64,000 nucleotides of DNA from JACMMS01 sp043758775 (GTDB taxonomy: Bacteria > Pseudomonadota > Gammaproteobacteria > Burkholderiales > Methylophilaceae): NCBI GenBank assembly GCA_043758775.1, contig JAYVMU010000009.1, positions 1 to 64,000 on the forward strand, written 5' to 3'. The notes below the pieces were generated by a model. The model was not told the origin of the DNA and searched no databases. It was given only the letters and a program-made list of their open reading frames with translations. The position numbers and the translations under genes are program-made. This document shows, piece by piece, positions 34,742 to 43,090 of this stretch (positions are counted from its first letter, which is position 1; every line of letters starts with the position of its first letter).

Positions 34742-35794
34742 ATGAACCAGAAAATCATCATCATAGGTGGAGGCATTGTCGGCTGCATGACTGCACTCGA
34801 ATTGACTCAGCGTGGTTGTCAAGTGACGATTGTTGAGCGTAACCAAATCGCTGCGCAAACTTCGGGTGAATCTTCCTGGGCGGGGGCCGGCGTGCTGTTG
34901 CCGCTACTGCCGTGGATGTATAAAGACGAAGTAAGCCAACTGAGCATGCGTGGTGCCGCACTTTATCCAGAAATTTGTCAGCGTTTATTGGCTGAAACTG
35001 ATATAGATCCAGAATATACGCAAAGTGGCATGTTGATATTGCCCACATTTGATGCCGAACGAGCGCAACGTTGGTGTGAGGCTTATCAGCAACCCGTAGA
35101 GAAAAAATCATCGGGCTACATTATCGAGCAGGGTTTAATGCAGGAAAATTCAGCTCAAAATGGTTTGCTACTATCTGCTGTGGCGCAAGTCAGATCCCCC
35201 AATTTGCTGCAAGCCCTCAAACAAGCATTACTCCAAAATGGCGTAAACCTCATCGAGCACACTGAGTTGGTGCCATTAAAACTAACTAGGCAAGTCAATG
35301 CGTGGGCAACAATAACAGGCGAGGTTCTGCAAGCCGATAAATTTATCGTGACTTCTGGTGCGTGGAGTTTTGAGTTGCTTAAGGAAACGACAGCGCCATT
35401 AGATATTAAACCCATGCGTGGGCAGATATTGCTGTATAAACAACCCGAACAATTGTTACAGCATATTGTGTATAGCAACGGCTTTTATATGGTACCGCGG
35501 CGTGATGGCTATTTGCTTGCGGGGAGCACTTTGGAGGATGTTGGTTTTGATAGCGGTACAACAGAAACTGTCAAGCTGGAACTACAGGCCAAGGCCGAAA
35601 GCATTATGCCTAGCCTTAAAGGTACGCCTATTATCAAGCATTGGAGCGGCCTGCGCCCTGGTACGCCAGATAATATCCCGACGATTGCCGTGCATCCGAC
35701 CATTAAAAACCTTTACCTCAATACTGGTCATTTTAGATATGGCTTGACTATGGCACCTGCCAGTGCTGAAAGATTGGCCAGCTTAATCGCTTAA
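34742..35794 (+). CDS. thiO: FAD-dependent glycine oxidase ThiO
   Basis: A 350-residue DAO-family flavoprotein. It has the FAD loop IIIIGGGIVGCMTALELT at the N-terminus, the motif SSWAGAGVLLPLLPW typical of ThiO/glycine oxidases, and the C-terminal LNTGHFRYGLTMAPASAERL. In thiamin synthesis it makes iminoglycine for the thiazole ring. No other thi genes are in the window, so the assignment rests on similarity alone. Confidence 0.85.
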   Translation: MNQKIIIIGGGIVGCMTALELTQRGCQVTIVERNQIAAQTSGESSWAGAGVLLPLLPWMYKDEVSQLSMRGAALYPEICQRLLAETDIDPEYTQSGMLILPTFDAERAQRWCEAYQQPVEKKSSGYIIEQGLMQENSAQNGLLLSAVAQVRSPNLLQALKQALLQNGVNLIEHTELVPLKLTRQVNAWATITGEVLQADKFIVTSGAWSFELLKETTAPLDIKPMRGQILLYKQPEQLLQHIVYSNGFYMVPRRDGYLLAGSTLEDVGFDSGTTETVKLELQAKAESIMPSLKGTPIIKHWSGLRPGTPDNIPTIAVHPTIKNLYLNTGHFRYGLTMAPASAERLASLIA

Positions 35795-35983
35795 AACTTA
35801 ATCTTAAAAATTATTTTATAATACCAGTAACCACTAAATGAAGACCTTGGACTTGACCAAAACACTGGGTCATTAATTCCACAGTACTTGTTCCATAGTC
35901 TACTGTGACCGACGTTGTGATATTTTTATATGTTATTCCAGATTTAAGTTTAAATTATATAAAGAAACAATAAATTTAAACTT
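35795..35983. other. AT-rich gap with a 12-bp inverted repeat
   Basis: The bases after thiO hold no reading frame that I can support. An AT-rich hairpin (arms about 35946-35957 and 35972-35983, AAGTTTAAATT/AATTTAAACTT) lies exactly at the end of the leftward small gene and may end its transcript. Base composition here is clearly more AT-rich than in the neighbouring genes. Confidence 0.5.
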
Positions 35984-36261
35984 TTACTGTCTTAACTCCT
36001 TTATTGCTTTTAGAGATGCAGTTTCTGCAACTCCACTAGCTTTATCATTGGTTAGTGGCTCTTCATTATTTGCTGCCTGCGATTATCTTCATTTTCAAGT
36101 GCGGCATTTACAGCATTTTTAGATGCTTGAAACGTAGAATAACTATCAATAGTTGATTCAACTGGTGGAGGTGTATTTATGACTTTTGAAGCTACAAATG
36201 ATATAAATATTATTGCAATTAACAATAATATTATTTTTGTTCCTGCATTATCGTTCTTCAC
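35984..36261 (-). pseudogene. Small membrane-anchored protein gene with an apparent frameshift
   Basis: A GTG start at 36261, with GGAGAG at good spacing, opens a 69-codon frame that stops at 36052. It has one N-terminal membrane segment (IILLLIAIIFISFVA) and a helical tail. Shortly before that stop another frame opens without a start and continues with plausible coding sequence (ANNEEPLTNDKASGVAETAS, then LKAIKELRQ) to a stop at 35984-35986. The hairpin in the preceding entry lies just beyond. The simplest reading is one gene of about 90 codons broken by an indel or sequencing error near 36070-36090. It may instead be a true 69-residue protein. Not recognised. Confidence 0.45.
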
Positions 36262-36359
36262 TATCTCTCCTAAATATTATTTTTATCCAAATTGAATTTC
36301 ATAATAAATTTACGCCCAGTTTTACTAAAAAGCGAACAGGTTAATTAATCTAAAAAAGC

Positions 36360-36779
36360 TCAATTATTTAAGCACTGTACTATTACAGTTTTTAGGCTAG
36401 CTTTAGTTTCTTTATTCAATGCACTATAGGTATTTTCACGCATCGCCTCACCCCAGTGCGAGTTAGGAAAATGCTTGTCATCTTCAAAGCGCGGCACCAC
36501 GTGCCAATGCAAATGCGGGGTTTTGTTACCCAGACTAGCCAGGTTGATTTTGCTGGGTTGTAGCACATCACGTAGGGCTTGTTCTACCACACATACAATT
36601 TTCATCAGTCGGCTGCGTTGGGGTATGGCTAAATCGGTCATCTCTTTGACATGCGCCAGCAATTCCACACGGCAGTAACCGGGGTAATCAGCATCGTTGA
36701 GTAACACTACGCGGCAAAAATCATCCTGCCATAGCAGTTCTGCAGTAGTTTCGGTGCACAGTGCGCAGTTGCCATTCAT
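36360..36779 (-). CDS. HIT family protein
   Basis: A 139-residue histidine-triad protein with the catalytic motif His89-Leu-His91-Trp-His93 (PHLHWHVVPRF). The family comprises nucleotide hydrolases and transferases acting on AMP-linked substrates. Cys5 and Cys8 at the N-terminus could form a metal site. It lies seven bases after the Gfo/Idh/MocA gene, so the two are probably cotranscribed. Substrate unknown. Confidence 0.9.
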   Translation of the reverse strand: MNGNCALCTETTAELLWQDDFCRVVLLNDADYPGYCRVELLAHVKEMTDLAIPQRSRLMKIVCVVEQALRDVLQPSKINLASLGNKTPHLHWHVVPRFEDDKHFPNSHWGEAMRENTYSALNKETKASLKTVIVQCLNN

Positions 36780-36785
36780 ATTGTT

Positions 36786-37814
36786 TTAAACTTTTACCAA
36801 TCGCCCAGTTTTAGCTGACTCTAAAACTGCATTAATCGTTTTACAGTTCATTTTTGCATCTGCCATATTGAGTAATGGCGCTTTATCGTTAAGTACGCAA
36901 TTACTAAAATGTTCGATTTCTAAATTAAAGTGATTGGCGGTCGGGTAGCTTTCTTCAAATTTGCGGCCATCGTCAGACCACCAGCTAATGCTTGGTACGT
37001 CATTTGTACCCGGTAGCTGCCAGACGGTGTTGCATGTCACGCTGCCCTTGGTGCCGACAATGGTATATTCGGATTGGCGACTGCATTCAAAGCTAGTGTC
37101 AAAATGACCACGTCTGCCATCACCGAAATCAATCACTCCGCTAGTGGCAATATCTGCGCCAGTTTCGGCATATTTCGCCATGGCGCTGACGCTGATTGGG
37201 TCGCTATCAAAACAGTGGCGAAGTGTATGCACTGCGTAAGGGCCAATATCCCACATGGCACCACCACCACCACTGGTATCATTGGCCAAGCGGTACATGC
37301 GTGCAGGGCGCATCATGAATGAATAGCTGGCTTTAGCAAAACGTACTTCGCCAATGGCACCAGACTTAATAATTTCTTTCACGCGCGCATGCTGTGGATG
37401 GAAGCGATACATAAACCCTTCCATCACCTTGACTTTGTGCTTAATTGCCGCTGCTTCAATCGCCTCAATATCAGCAAGTTTAATGGCTAATGGCTTCTCT
37501 ATCAGCACATGGCGACCGCTGACAATGGCTTTCAACGCCCATTCGGTATGCTCGTTATTGGCTAGCGGAATGTAAATTGCCTGTATGTTTTTATCGGCTA
37601 GTAATTCTTCAGGTGAATCGTAAGCTTTGATATTGCTGATGTCTAAGGCTTTAGGCGCATATTTCTTTAACGCTTCTAAAGCAGCGCCTGGGCGGCGGCT
37701 GGCAATTGCAATCAATTCAGAATTACCCGCTTCCATAATTGCAGGTAGCAGGCGCTCATTTACTCGCGCCGCGCCAAGTATACCCCAGCGCAATTTTGTC
37801 GTTTGCATAGCCAT
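36786..37814 (-). CDS. Gfo/Idh/MocA family oxidoreductase
   Basis: A 342-residue NAD(P)-dependent dehydrogenase. It has an N-terminal Rossmann fold (RWGILGAARVNERLLPAI), the EKPLAIKL motif with the catalytic-site Lys, and a C-terminal alpha/beta substrate domain (WDIGPYAVHTLRHCF). The substrate, probably a sugar or polyol, cannot be read from sequence. A second ATG two codons in is equally possible. It is downstream of nadA (24-base gap). Confidence 0.88.
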   Translation of the reverse strand: MAMQTTKLRWGILGAARVNERLLPAIMEAGNSELIAIASRRPGAALEALKKYAPKALDISNIKAYDSPEELLADKNIQAIYIPLANNEHTEWALKAIVSGRHVLIEKPLAIKLADIEAIEAAAIKHKVKVMEGFMYRFHPQHARVKEIIKSGAIGEVRFAKASYSFMMRPARMYRLANDTSGGGGAMWDIGPYAVHTLRHCFDSDPISVSAMAKYAETGADIATSGVIDFGDGRRGHFDTSFECSRQSEYTIVGTKGSVTCNTVWQLPGTNDVPSISWWSDDGRKFEESYPTANHFNLEIEHFSNCVLNDKAPLLNMADAKMNCKTINAVLESAKTGRLVKV

Positions 37815-37838
37815 TAGTCTTTCTTTAATCAGTTGTTT

Positions 37839-38936
37839 TTAAGAGGCTGTCAGCATGCGGTCTAAGGTGAGCTTTGCTAGTTTCGCCTCATGTTCTGGCA
37901 CTTTAATTTGATTCACGACATTACCTTCGGCTAGATTCTCTAAGGTCCAGGCCAAATGTTGTGAGTCAATTCTTGCCATTGTTGAACACTCACAAACCAC
38001 ATGGCTCATAAACTGCACATGCTTGCCTTGCGGTTTCATTTGATCCGCCAAGCGATTGACCAAGTTAAGTTCAGTACCAACTAGCCATTTAGTATTGGGT
38101 GCCGCATCGGATACAGTCTTTAAAATATACTCGGTAGAGCCGACGAAGTCAGAATTTAAGCATACTTCAAACGGTGATTCTGGATGTGAAATAACGAATC
38201 CATCGGGGTGTTCAGCACGAAATTTAGTAATATTTTGCAGGCGAAACATTTGATGTACCGCGCAATGGCCTTTCCACAGCAAGATTTTGGCATTTTTAAT
38301 TTGCTCAATACTGAGGCCGCCCATTGGCTGGTCAGGATCCCAAATCGGCATTTCCTCTAATGGTATGCCCATTTTGTAACCACTCCAGCGACCTAAGTTT
38401 TGGTCCGGAAAAAATAATACTTTTTCACGCTGTTTAAAGCTCCATTCGAGAATTTTTGGTGCGTTAGTGCTAGTGCAAACAATACCGCCATGCTCGCCAC
38501 AAAAGGCTTTTAAATCAGCGGCGGAATTAATATAAGTGACTGGTGTGATGGTTTCATCAAAATTGAGCACTTTGCTTAACTCACGGTAGCTCCGCTCTAC
38601 TTTTGCTAAGTTAGCCATGTCCGCCATTGAGCAACCTGCAGCTAAGTCAGGCAGTATAGAAATTTGGTCAGGACGGCTTAAAATATCGGCTACTTCTGCC
38701 ATGAAATGCACGCCTAAAAATACGATATATTCAGCATCTACTTCTGAAGCATAGCGTGACAGTTTAAGTGAATCACCGGTGTAATCTGCATGGCGATACA
38801 CGCCTTCATTTTGGTAATGATGACCTAAAATCACTAAGCGTTTGCCTAGTTTGGCGCGTGCGGCAATGATGCGACGCTGACAGTCGGCATCGTCGACAGC
38901 TTGGTAACGTTCAAATTTAATGGTAGCGGTTTGCAT
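37839..38936 (-). CDS. nadA: Quinolinate synthase
   Basis: 4Fe-4S enzyme condensing iminoaspartate and DHAP to quinolinate for NAD synthesis. The three cluster cysteines can be placed in AAGCSMAD, IVCTSTNAP and VVCECSTMAR. The substrate loop LGHHYQNEGVYRHAD is present. I choose the ATG at 38936 (MQTATIKFERYQ), with a GGAT stretch upstream. An in-frame ATG at 38981 would add 15 residues that look unlike the family. nadB and nadC are not in the window. Confidence 0.94.
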   Translation of the reverse strand: MQTATIKFERYQAVDDADCQRRIIAARAKLGKRLVILGHHYQNEGVYRHADYTGDSLKLSRYASEVDAEYIVFLGVHFMAEVADILSRPDQISILPDLAAGCSMADMANLAKVERSYRELSKVLNFDETITPVTYINSAADLKAFCGEHGGIVCTSTNAPKILEWSFKQREKVLFFPDQNLGRWSGYKMGIPLEEMPIWDPDQPMGGLSIEQIKNAKILLWKGHCAVHQMFRLQNITKFRAEHPDGFVISHPESPFEVCLNSDFVGSTEYILKTVSDAAPNTKWLVGTELNLVNRLADQMKPQGKHVQFMSHVVCECSTMARIDSQHLAWTLENLAEGNVVNQIKVPEHEAKLAKLTLDRMLTAS

Positions 38937-39047
38937 TTCCCTGCATCCTTTAGCAGCCCAACTAGGCTTGAAATTTCCCATAAGCTATAATCGCTTAGAA
39001 CAATTTTTAGCGTAGTTGTTCGCATATTGATATTTAATTGAGCTATT

Positions 39048-39521
39048 TTACAACTTTAAATTATGCGCTTCACCTAATTTGCGTAAAGCTTCCACATTAG
39101 TCCAAGAAAATACACGTTTAGCCGCTTCACGCCAATCGACCCATTCATAGCGAATATGCTCATCGGGCGCTAGTGTGATGGGCAATGTGGCTGGCAACAA
39201 TAAGCCAAACACATGCTCAGTATTTTGCGTTACATCTGGCGCGTAGCGATAACGCCAATGTGGGTAGATTTCATAGACGTTTGACATGTGCCAATCCTGA
39301 AAATCATACTGCAAAGCATCCAGTCCAGTTTCTTCAAATACTTCACGTATTGCGGCTTGAGTGGGTGTTTCGCCAACCTCTAGGCTACCTGTCACAGATT
39401 GCCAGAATCCTGGTTTATCGGCACGCTCCATAAGCATGACTTGCAAATCAGCGGTGTGGATAAGGATGAGTGCGGAAACTGGCGTTTTATAGGGCATAGC
39501 TACAACTGGAGTAGATGACAT
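39048..39521 (-). CDS. nudB: Nudix hydrolase, dihydroneopterin triphosphate diphosphatase type
   Basis: A 157-residue Nudix protein. The box is complete (GSLEVGETPTQAAIREV followed by FEETGL). The surrounding sequence (PVSALILIHTADLQVMLMERADKPGFWQSVTGS ... HEYVWVDW-like HIRYEWVDWREA) resembles NudB, which starts the folate pathway by removing pyrophosphate from dihydroneopterin triphosphate. It begins two bases after the ispH stop. Substrate assignment is from similarity. Confidence 0.88.
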   Translation of the reverse strand: MSSTPVVAMPYKTPVSALILIHTADLQVMLMERADKPGFWQSVTGSLEVGETPTQAAIREVFEETGLDALQYDFQDWHMSNVYEIYPHWRYRYAPDVTQNTEHVFGLLLPATLPITLAPDEHIRYEWVDWREAAKRVFSWTNVEALRKLGEAHNLKL

Positions 39522-39522
39522 G

Positions 39523-40503
39523 CTATTTTTGTACGGTATTTTTGGCAGCCATCAAGTTTTTTGGCAGTTGGAATACTACGTTTTCAATCACACCTTGCAA
39601 CTCGGTAACCTCAGCCGAGCCTAGAATTTGTAATTTGGTAATCACTTCTTTTACCAGCACTTCTGGTGCAGATGCACCTGCGGATACGCCGACTTTACGC
39701 TTACCTACCAACCATTCTGGTTTAAGAAAACTGGCGTTATCAACCATATAAGATTCGACACCCTGGTTTTGTGCAACCTCGCGTAGCCGATTAGAGTTTG
39801 AGCTGTTAGGCGAGCCCACAATAATGACTAAATCGCAGTCGCGTGCCATAATTTTGACTGCATCCTGGCGGTTTTGTGTCGCATAGCAAATATCGTCGTT
39901 CTTGGGCCCTTTAATTTCAGGAAATTTAGCCTGCAACGCCCTGATCACGAGTGCCGCATCATCTATAGATAAGGTAGTTTGCGTGACAAAGGCAAGTTTT
40001 TCAGGGTTATTTACAGATAAACTGGCAACATCTTCTGGTGTTTCTACTAAGTACATACCGTTATAAGACTCTGCGGCTTCGTCGTCTTCAATACGCGCCT
40101 CAACCTGACCCATCGTGCCTTCAACTTCAGGGTGGCCTTTGTGGCCTATCATCACAATTTCCATGCCGGCTGAGCGCATTTTGGCAACTTCAATATGTAC
40201 TTTTGTCACCAGCGGACAAGTCGCATCATAGGTCGTTAAGCCACGAGCGTCAGCCTCTGCACGGACTGCTTTTGACACGCCATGCGCGCTAAAAATCACC
40301 GTACTGCCACTAGGAATCTCATCCAGCTCTTCAATAAATACTGCGCCTTTAGCCTTTAATTCATCTACAACAAATTTGTTATGGACAACTTCATGGCGCA
40401 CATAAATAGGCGCACCAAATTTCTCCAGCGCTTGCTCTACAATAATAATGGCACGGTCTACCCCCGCGCAAAAGCCGCGTGGGTTAGCAAGTAATAATTT
40501 CAT
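39523..40503 (-). CDS. ispH: 4-hydroxy-3-methylbut-2-enyl diphosphate reductase
   Basis: Last step of the MEP isoprenoid pathway, an Fe-S enzyme making IPP and DMAPP. The cluster cysteines appear in NPRGFCAGV (Cys12 from the chosen start), DATCPLV and DICYATQNR. The substrate-site Ser/Asn motif is GSPNSSNSNRL. The ATG at 40503 aligns Cys12 with the E. coli numbering; an ATG four codons upstream is also possible. Confidence 0.95.
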   Translation of the reverse strand: MKLLLANPRGFCAGVDRAIIIVEQALEKFGAPIYVRHEVVHNKFVVDELKAKGAVFIEELDEIPSGSTVIFSAHGVSKAVRAEADARGLTTYDATCPLVTKVHIEVAKMRSAGMEIVMIGHKGHPEVEGTMGQVEARIEDDEAAESYNGMYLVETPEDVASLSVNNPEKLAFVTQTTLSIDDAALVIRALQAKFPEIKGPKNDDICYATQNRQDAVKIMARDCDLVIIVGSPNSSNSNRLREVAQNQGVESYMVDNASFLKPEWLVGKRKVGVSAGASAPEVLVKEVITKLQILGSAEVTELQGVIENVVFQLPKNLMAAKNTVQK

Positions 40504-40628
40504 TTTTTCTTTCATGTGTAATCAGACTACTCGTTTTTCGATTAATTGCACGGTTTGACTTATCAGATGGTGTTGAATTACCCATTATTAAAGTGCAATG
40601 GGCTATTTAATTAGTTTGAATTCGCGCG

Positions 40629-41603
40629 TTAATTGCCCAGCCAATAAGCAAACGTTAATAATAGCAATAAACCCAGCATTAAAATGAGTGTGCGCCAGAC
40701 TAAGCCAATAGTACTATGCAGGTAATCCGCATCTGCATCATCACCCAAGCCAATTTCTGCGCGCGATCTTACAGCTCCATTGGTTAAATTTTCACCTAAT
40801 TTAACCCCCAGTGCACCTGCGCCTGACGTTAATATAATACCTTTATTTTTATCGTTGTTATCGCTGCTTGCTCCATATGGCCAAGTTGCGGCTTGCTCAC
40901 GCCAGCAATAAATCGCATCTTCGAAATCTCCCATAATGGCGAAGCCCCAGCCAGTTAAATGTGCTGGTGGAGTATCAAGCCAGGTAAATATTTGCTTAGC
41001 AATAGAGTTCTTATTAGTCGTATTGTTTAAGTCTGGCTGAATGGGTTCGCGTGCAAGCATATCGCTGAGACGGTAGAGCACTGCACCCGCCGCGCCTGCA
41101 CCAATAGCAGAAAAAATAATAAACCAAAAAATTGGTGCAAACCATTGATAGTGGCCACGCTGTAAGCTCACTTCTATGCTTTTGCGTGCGATAGCAGTAC
41201 TACTTAAATGATTGATGGTTTCAGGGTCATTAGGCACCCATTCGCGATATAGATTGTTGGCTAATTCATTATCACCAGCGCGTAGTGCCGTTACAATTTG
41301 TGCGGGTTTATTAAACAAACCACTAAAAGTTAATGTGAAATAAAGCACGATTATATTAATTAATAAACCGATTATGGGTAGGAAGTAATCACAAAAATAA
41401 AAAAAGATGGCAATTGTAATACTTGGTAAGAAGGCTATTAACAACCAAGTGATGATGTCGTTATATTTGCTTTTTTGTTTTGTCGGGTATGTATTTGCAA
41501 GACGTTGCGCCGCCATTAGGAAAAAGTTTTTAAGCTTATCAACATTGCCGCGCGGCACGTAATAACTTAGCGTCAGTGTAAAAATAAGCGCTAAAAAGCT
41601 CAC
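40629..41603 (-). CDS. CobD/CbiB/AmpE-like membrane protein
   Basis: A 324-residue membrane protein with N-terminal hydrophobic segments (about 3-15, 50-72, 75-95), a central pair near 155-180 and a C-terminal segment (about 300-321). It resembles the CobD/CbiB family, which includes cobinamide synthases and the AmpE-like proteins of unknown function. Conserved-type segments are GWGFAIMGDFEDAIYCWR and LTSGAGALGVKLG. No cobalamin genes are nearby, so a cobalamin role is not supported. Divergent from purU. Confidence 0.78.
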   Translation of the reverse strand: MSFLALIFTLTLSYYVPRGNVDKLKNFFLMAAQRLANTYPTKQKSKYNDIITWLLIAFLPSITIAIFFYFCDYFLPIIGLLINIIVLYFTLTFSGLFNKPAQIVTALRAGDNELANNLYREWVPNDPETINHLSSTAIARKSIEVSLQRGHYQWFAPIFWFIIFSAIGAGAAGAVLYRLSDMLAREPIQPDLNNTTNKNSIAKQIFTWLDTPPAHLTGWGFAIMGDFEDAIYCWREQAATWPYGASSDNNDKNKGIILTSGAGALGVKLGENLTNGAVRSRAEIGLGDDADADYLHSTIGLVWRTLILMLGLLLLLTFAYWLGN

Positions 41604-41754
41604 GATAGCTGCCTAGTGACGAAGCTAACTAAAAAGTAATGACGATATTGAATGCAAAGTATCATCATTGGATAGGCTGGGTTTTATAGCAGAGGTGCAT
41701 TTGCATATTTTTGTGGTTTCGTTTAGCCATGTATAATCTTAAATTAAAGTATTA

Positions 41755-42663
41755 ATGAATGAAAATATGATAGCGCATAATAATCAAGCAAATACTCAAC
41801 CGGTAACAGCAAAAAATACAGCTACACTATTAATTAACTGCCCTGATACTAAAGGCTTAGTAGCTGCGATTGCAGATTTTTTATATCAACATAACGCTAA
41901 TATTTTACATGCAGACCAGCATCAGGATGCAGAAAATAATTTATTTTTAATGCGCGTGGAGTGGGATTTAGCCGGCTTTAATTTGACTGAGGCTGAGTTT
42001 GAGCTGCAATTTTCAGCAATTGCAACTCGTTTTAATATGCAATGGCAGCTTAAGTTGTCGCAGCACAAAACTCGCATGGCGATTATGGTATCGCAATATG
42101 ACCACTGTTTGGCCGATTTACTACACCGCTATAAAAGTGGCGAGTTAAGTTGCGAAATCCCGTTGATTATTAGCAATCACCTTGATACGAAAAAACTGGC
42201 CGAGTTTTACGGGATAGATTTCCATCATATTGTGGTGACTAAAGACAATAAACCTGTAGCCGAAGCTGCGCAATTTAAGTTATTTGATGACTATAAAATT
42301 GATTTGATCGTGCTGGCGCGTTATATGCAAATTTTGTCGCCAGAGTTCGTGTTGCGCTATCCACAGCGCATTATCAATATACATCATTCATTTTTACCGG
42401 CTTTTATTGGTGCACGCCCTTATCATCGGGCGTTTGAACGCGGAGTTAAGTTGATTGGTGCTACCAGCCATTATGTGACAAAAGTATTAGATGAAGGCCC
42501 GATTATTGAACAAGATATTGACCGCATTTCGCATCGTGATCAAGTGGAAGACCTTATTCAAAAAGGACGGGATTTAGAGCGTATTGTGTTGTCGCGCGCA
42601 GTGCGCTGGCATATTGAGCATAGAATTTTATTGTATGCGAATAAAACGGTGATATTTGATTAA
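41755..42663 (+). CDS. purU: Formyltetrahydrofolate deformylase
   Basis: Hydrolyses 10-formyl-THF to formate and THF, balancing the folate C1 pool. It is 302 residues: an N-terminal ACT domain (about 23-100) and a formyltransferase-like domain with IINIHHSFLPAFIGA (catalytic Asn/His) and the Asp in DEGPIIEQDI. It is a single gene with its own terminator, divergent from the CobD/AmpE-like gene. In a methylotroph this would link formate release to folate C1 units (inference). Confidence 0.95.
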   Translation: MNENMIAHNNQANTQPVTAKNTATLLINCPDTKGLVAAIADFLYQHNANILHADQHQDAENNLFLMRVEWDLAGFNLTEAEFELQFSAIATRFNMQWQLKLSQHKTRMAIMVSQYDHCLADLLHRYKSGELSCEIPLIISNHLDTKKLAEFYGIDFHHIVVTKDNKPVAEAAQFKLFDDYKIDLIVLARYMQILSPEFVLRYPQRIINIHHSFLPAFIGARPYHRAFERGVKLIGATSHYVTKVLDEGPIIEQDIDRISHRDQVEDLIQKGRDLERIVLSRAVRWHIEHRILLYANKTVIFD

Positions 42664-42690
42664 ATTCGATTGTAGATTAGATTGCAGAAT

Positions 42691-42721
42691 AAAAAAGCGA
42701 AGATAAAATCTTCGCTTTTTT
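42691..42721. terminator. Bidirectional terminator between purU and the 61-aa gene
   Basis: A perfect 13-bp stem (AAAAAAGCGAAGA / TCTTCGCTTTTTT) with a five-base loop. A-run and T-run flank it, so it can end both purU and the leftward small gene. Confidence 0.85.
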
Positions 42722-42750
42722 ATTTTAATGCTAGTTCAATAATAAAGCGG

Positions 42751-42936
42751 TTATTGACCAGCTTCAGGCGCCGTGTCTGGTGTAGATTCAGCAGGGGCCG
42801 TTTCATCTAATGCCGGTGGTGCAGCTTCATCAACAGGTGCAATTTCAGGCAAAGCCTCATCAGCAAAAGCAACTGGAGCAACATTCAAAGTAAAGATGGT
42901 GACAATAACAGAAAGCACAAATAGCAATTTCTTCAT
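42751..42936 (-). CDS. Small exported Ala/Pro/Glu-rich protein
   Basis: A 61-residue protein: a clear signal peptide (MKKLLFVLSVIVTIFTLNVA, cleavage likely after AFA) and an acidic, low-complexity mature part of about 35 residues rich in Ala, Pro, Glu and Asp. An excellent AGGGGA site precedes the ATG, and a bidirectional terminator follows, so it looks like a genuine single-gene unit. Not recognised; no cysteines or known domain. Confidence 0.7.
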   Translation of the reverse strand: MKKLLFVLSVIVTIFTLNVAPVAFADEALPEIAPVDEAAPPALDETAPAESTPDTAPEAGQ

Positions 42937-43090
42937 TAATTTCCCCTTAACACTTTAATAATTATTAGATGAACAATAGTAAAACCTAGTGAGTTAAATT
43001 CACTAAATCGTAATTTACGCTTGCATCACAATTACCGCAAGAAAATTGTGGCTAATAAGGTGCTATTTTAAATGCTTGGGCGCGTATTTT

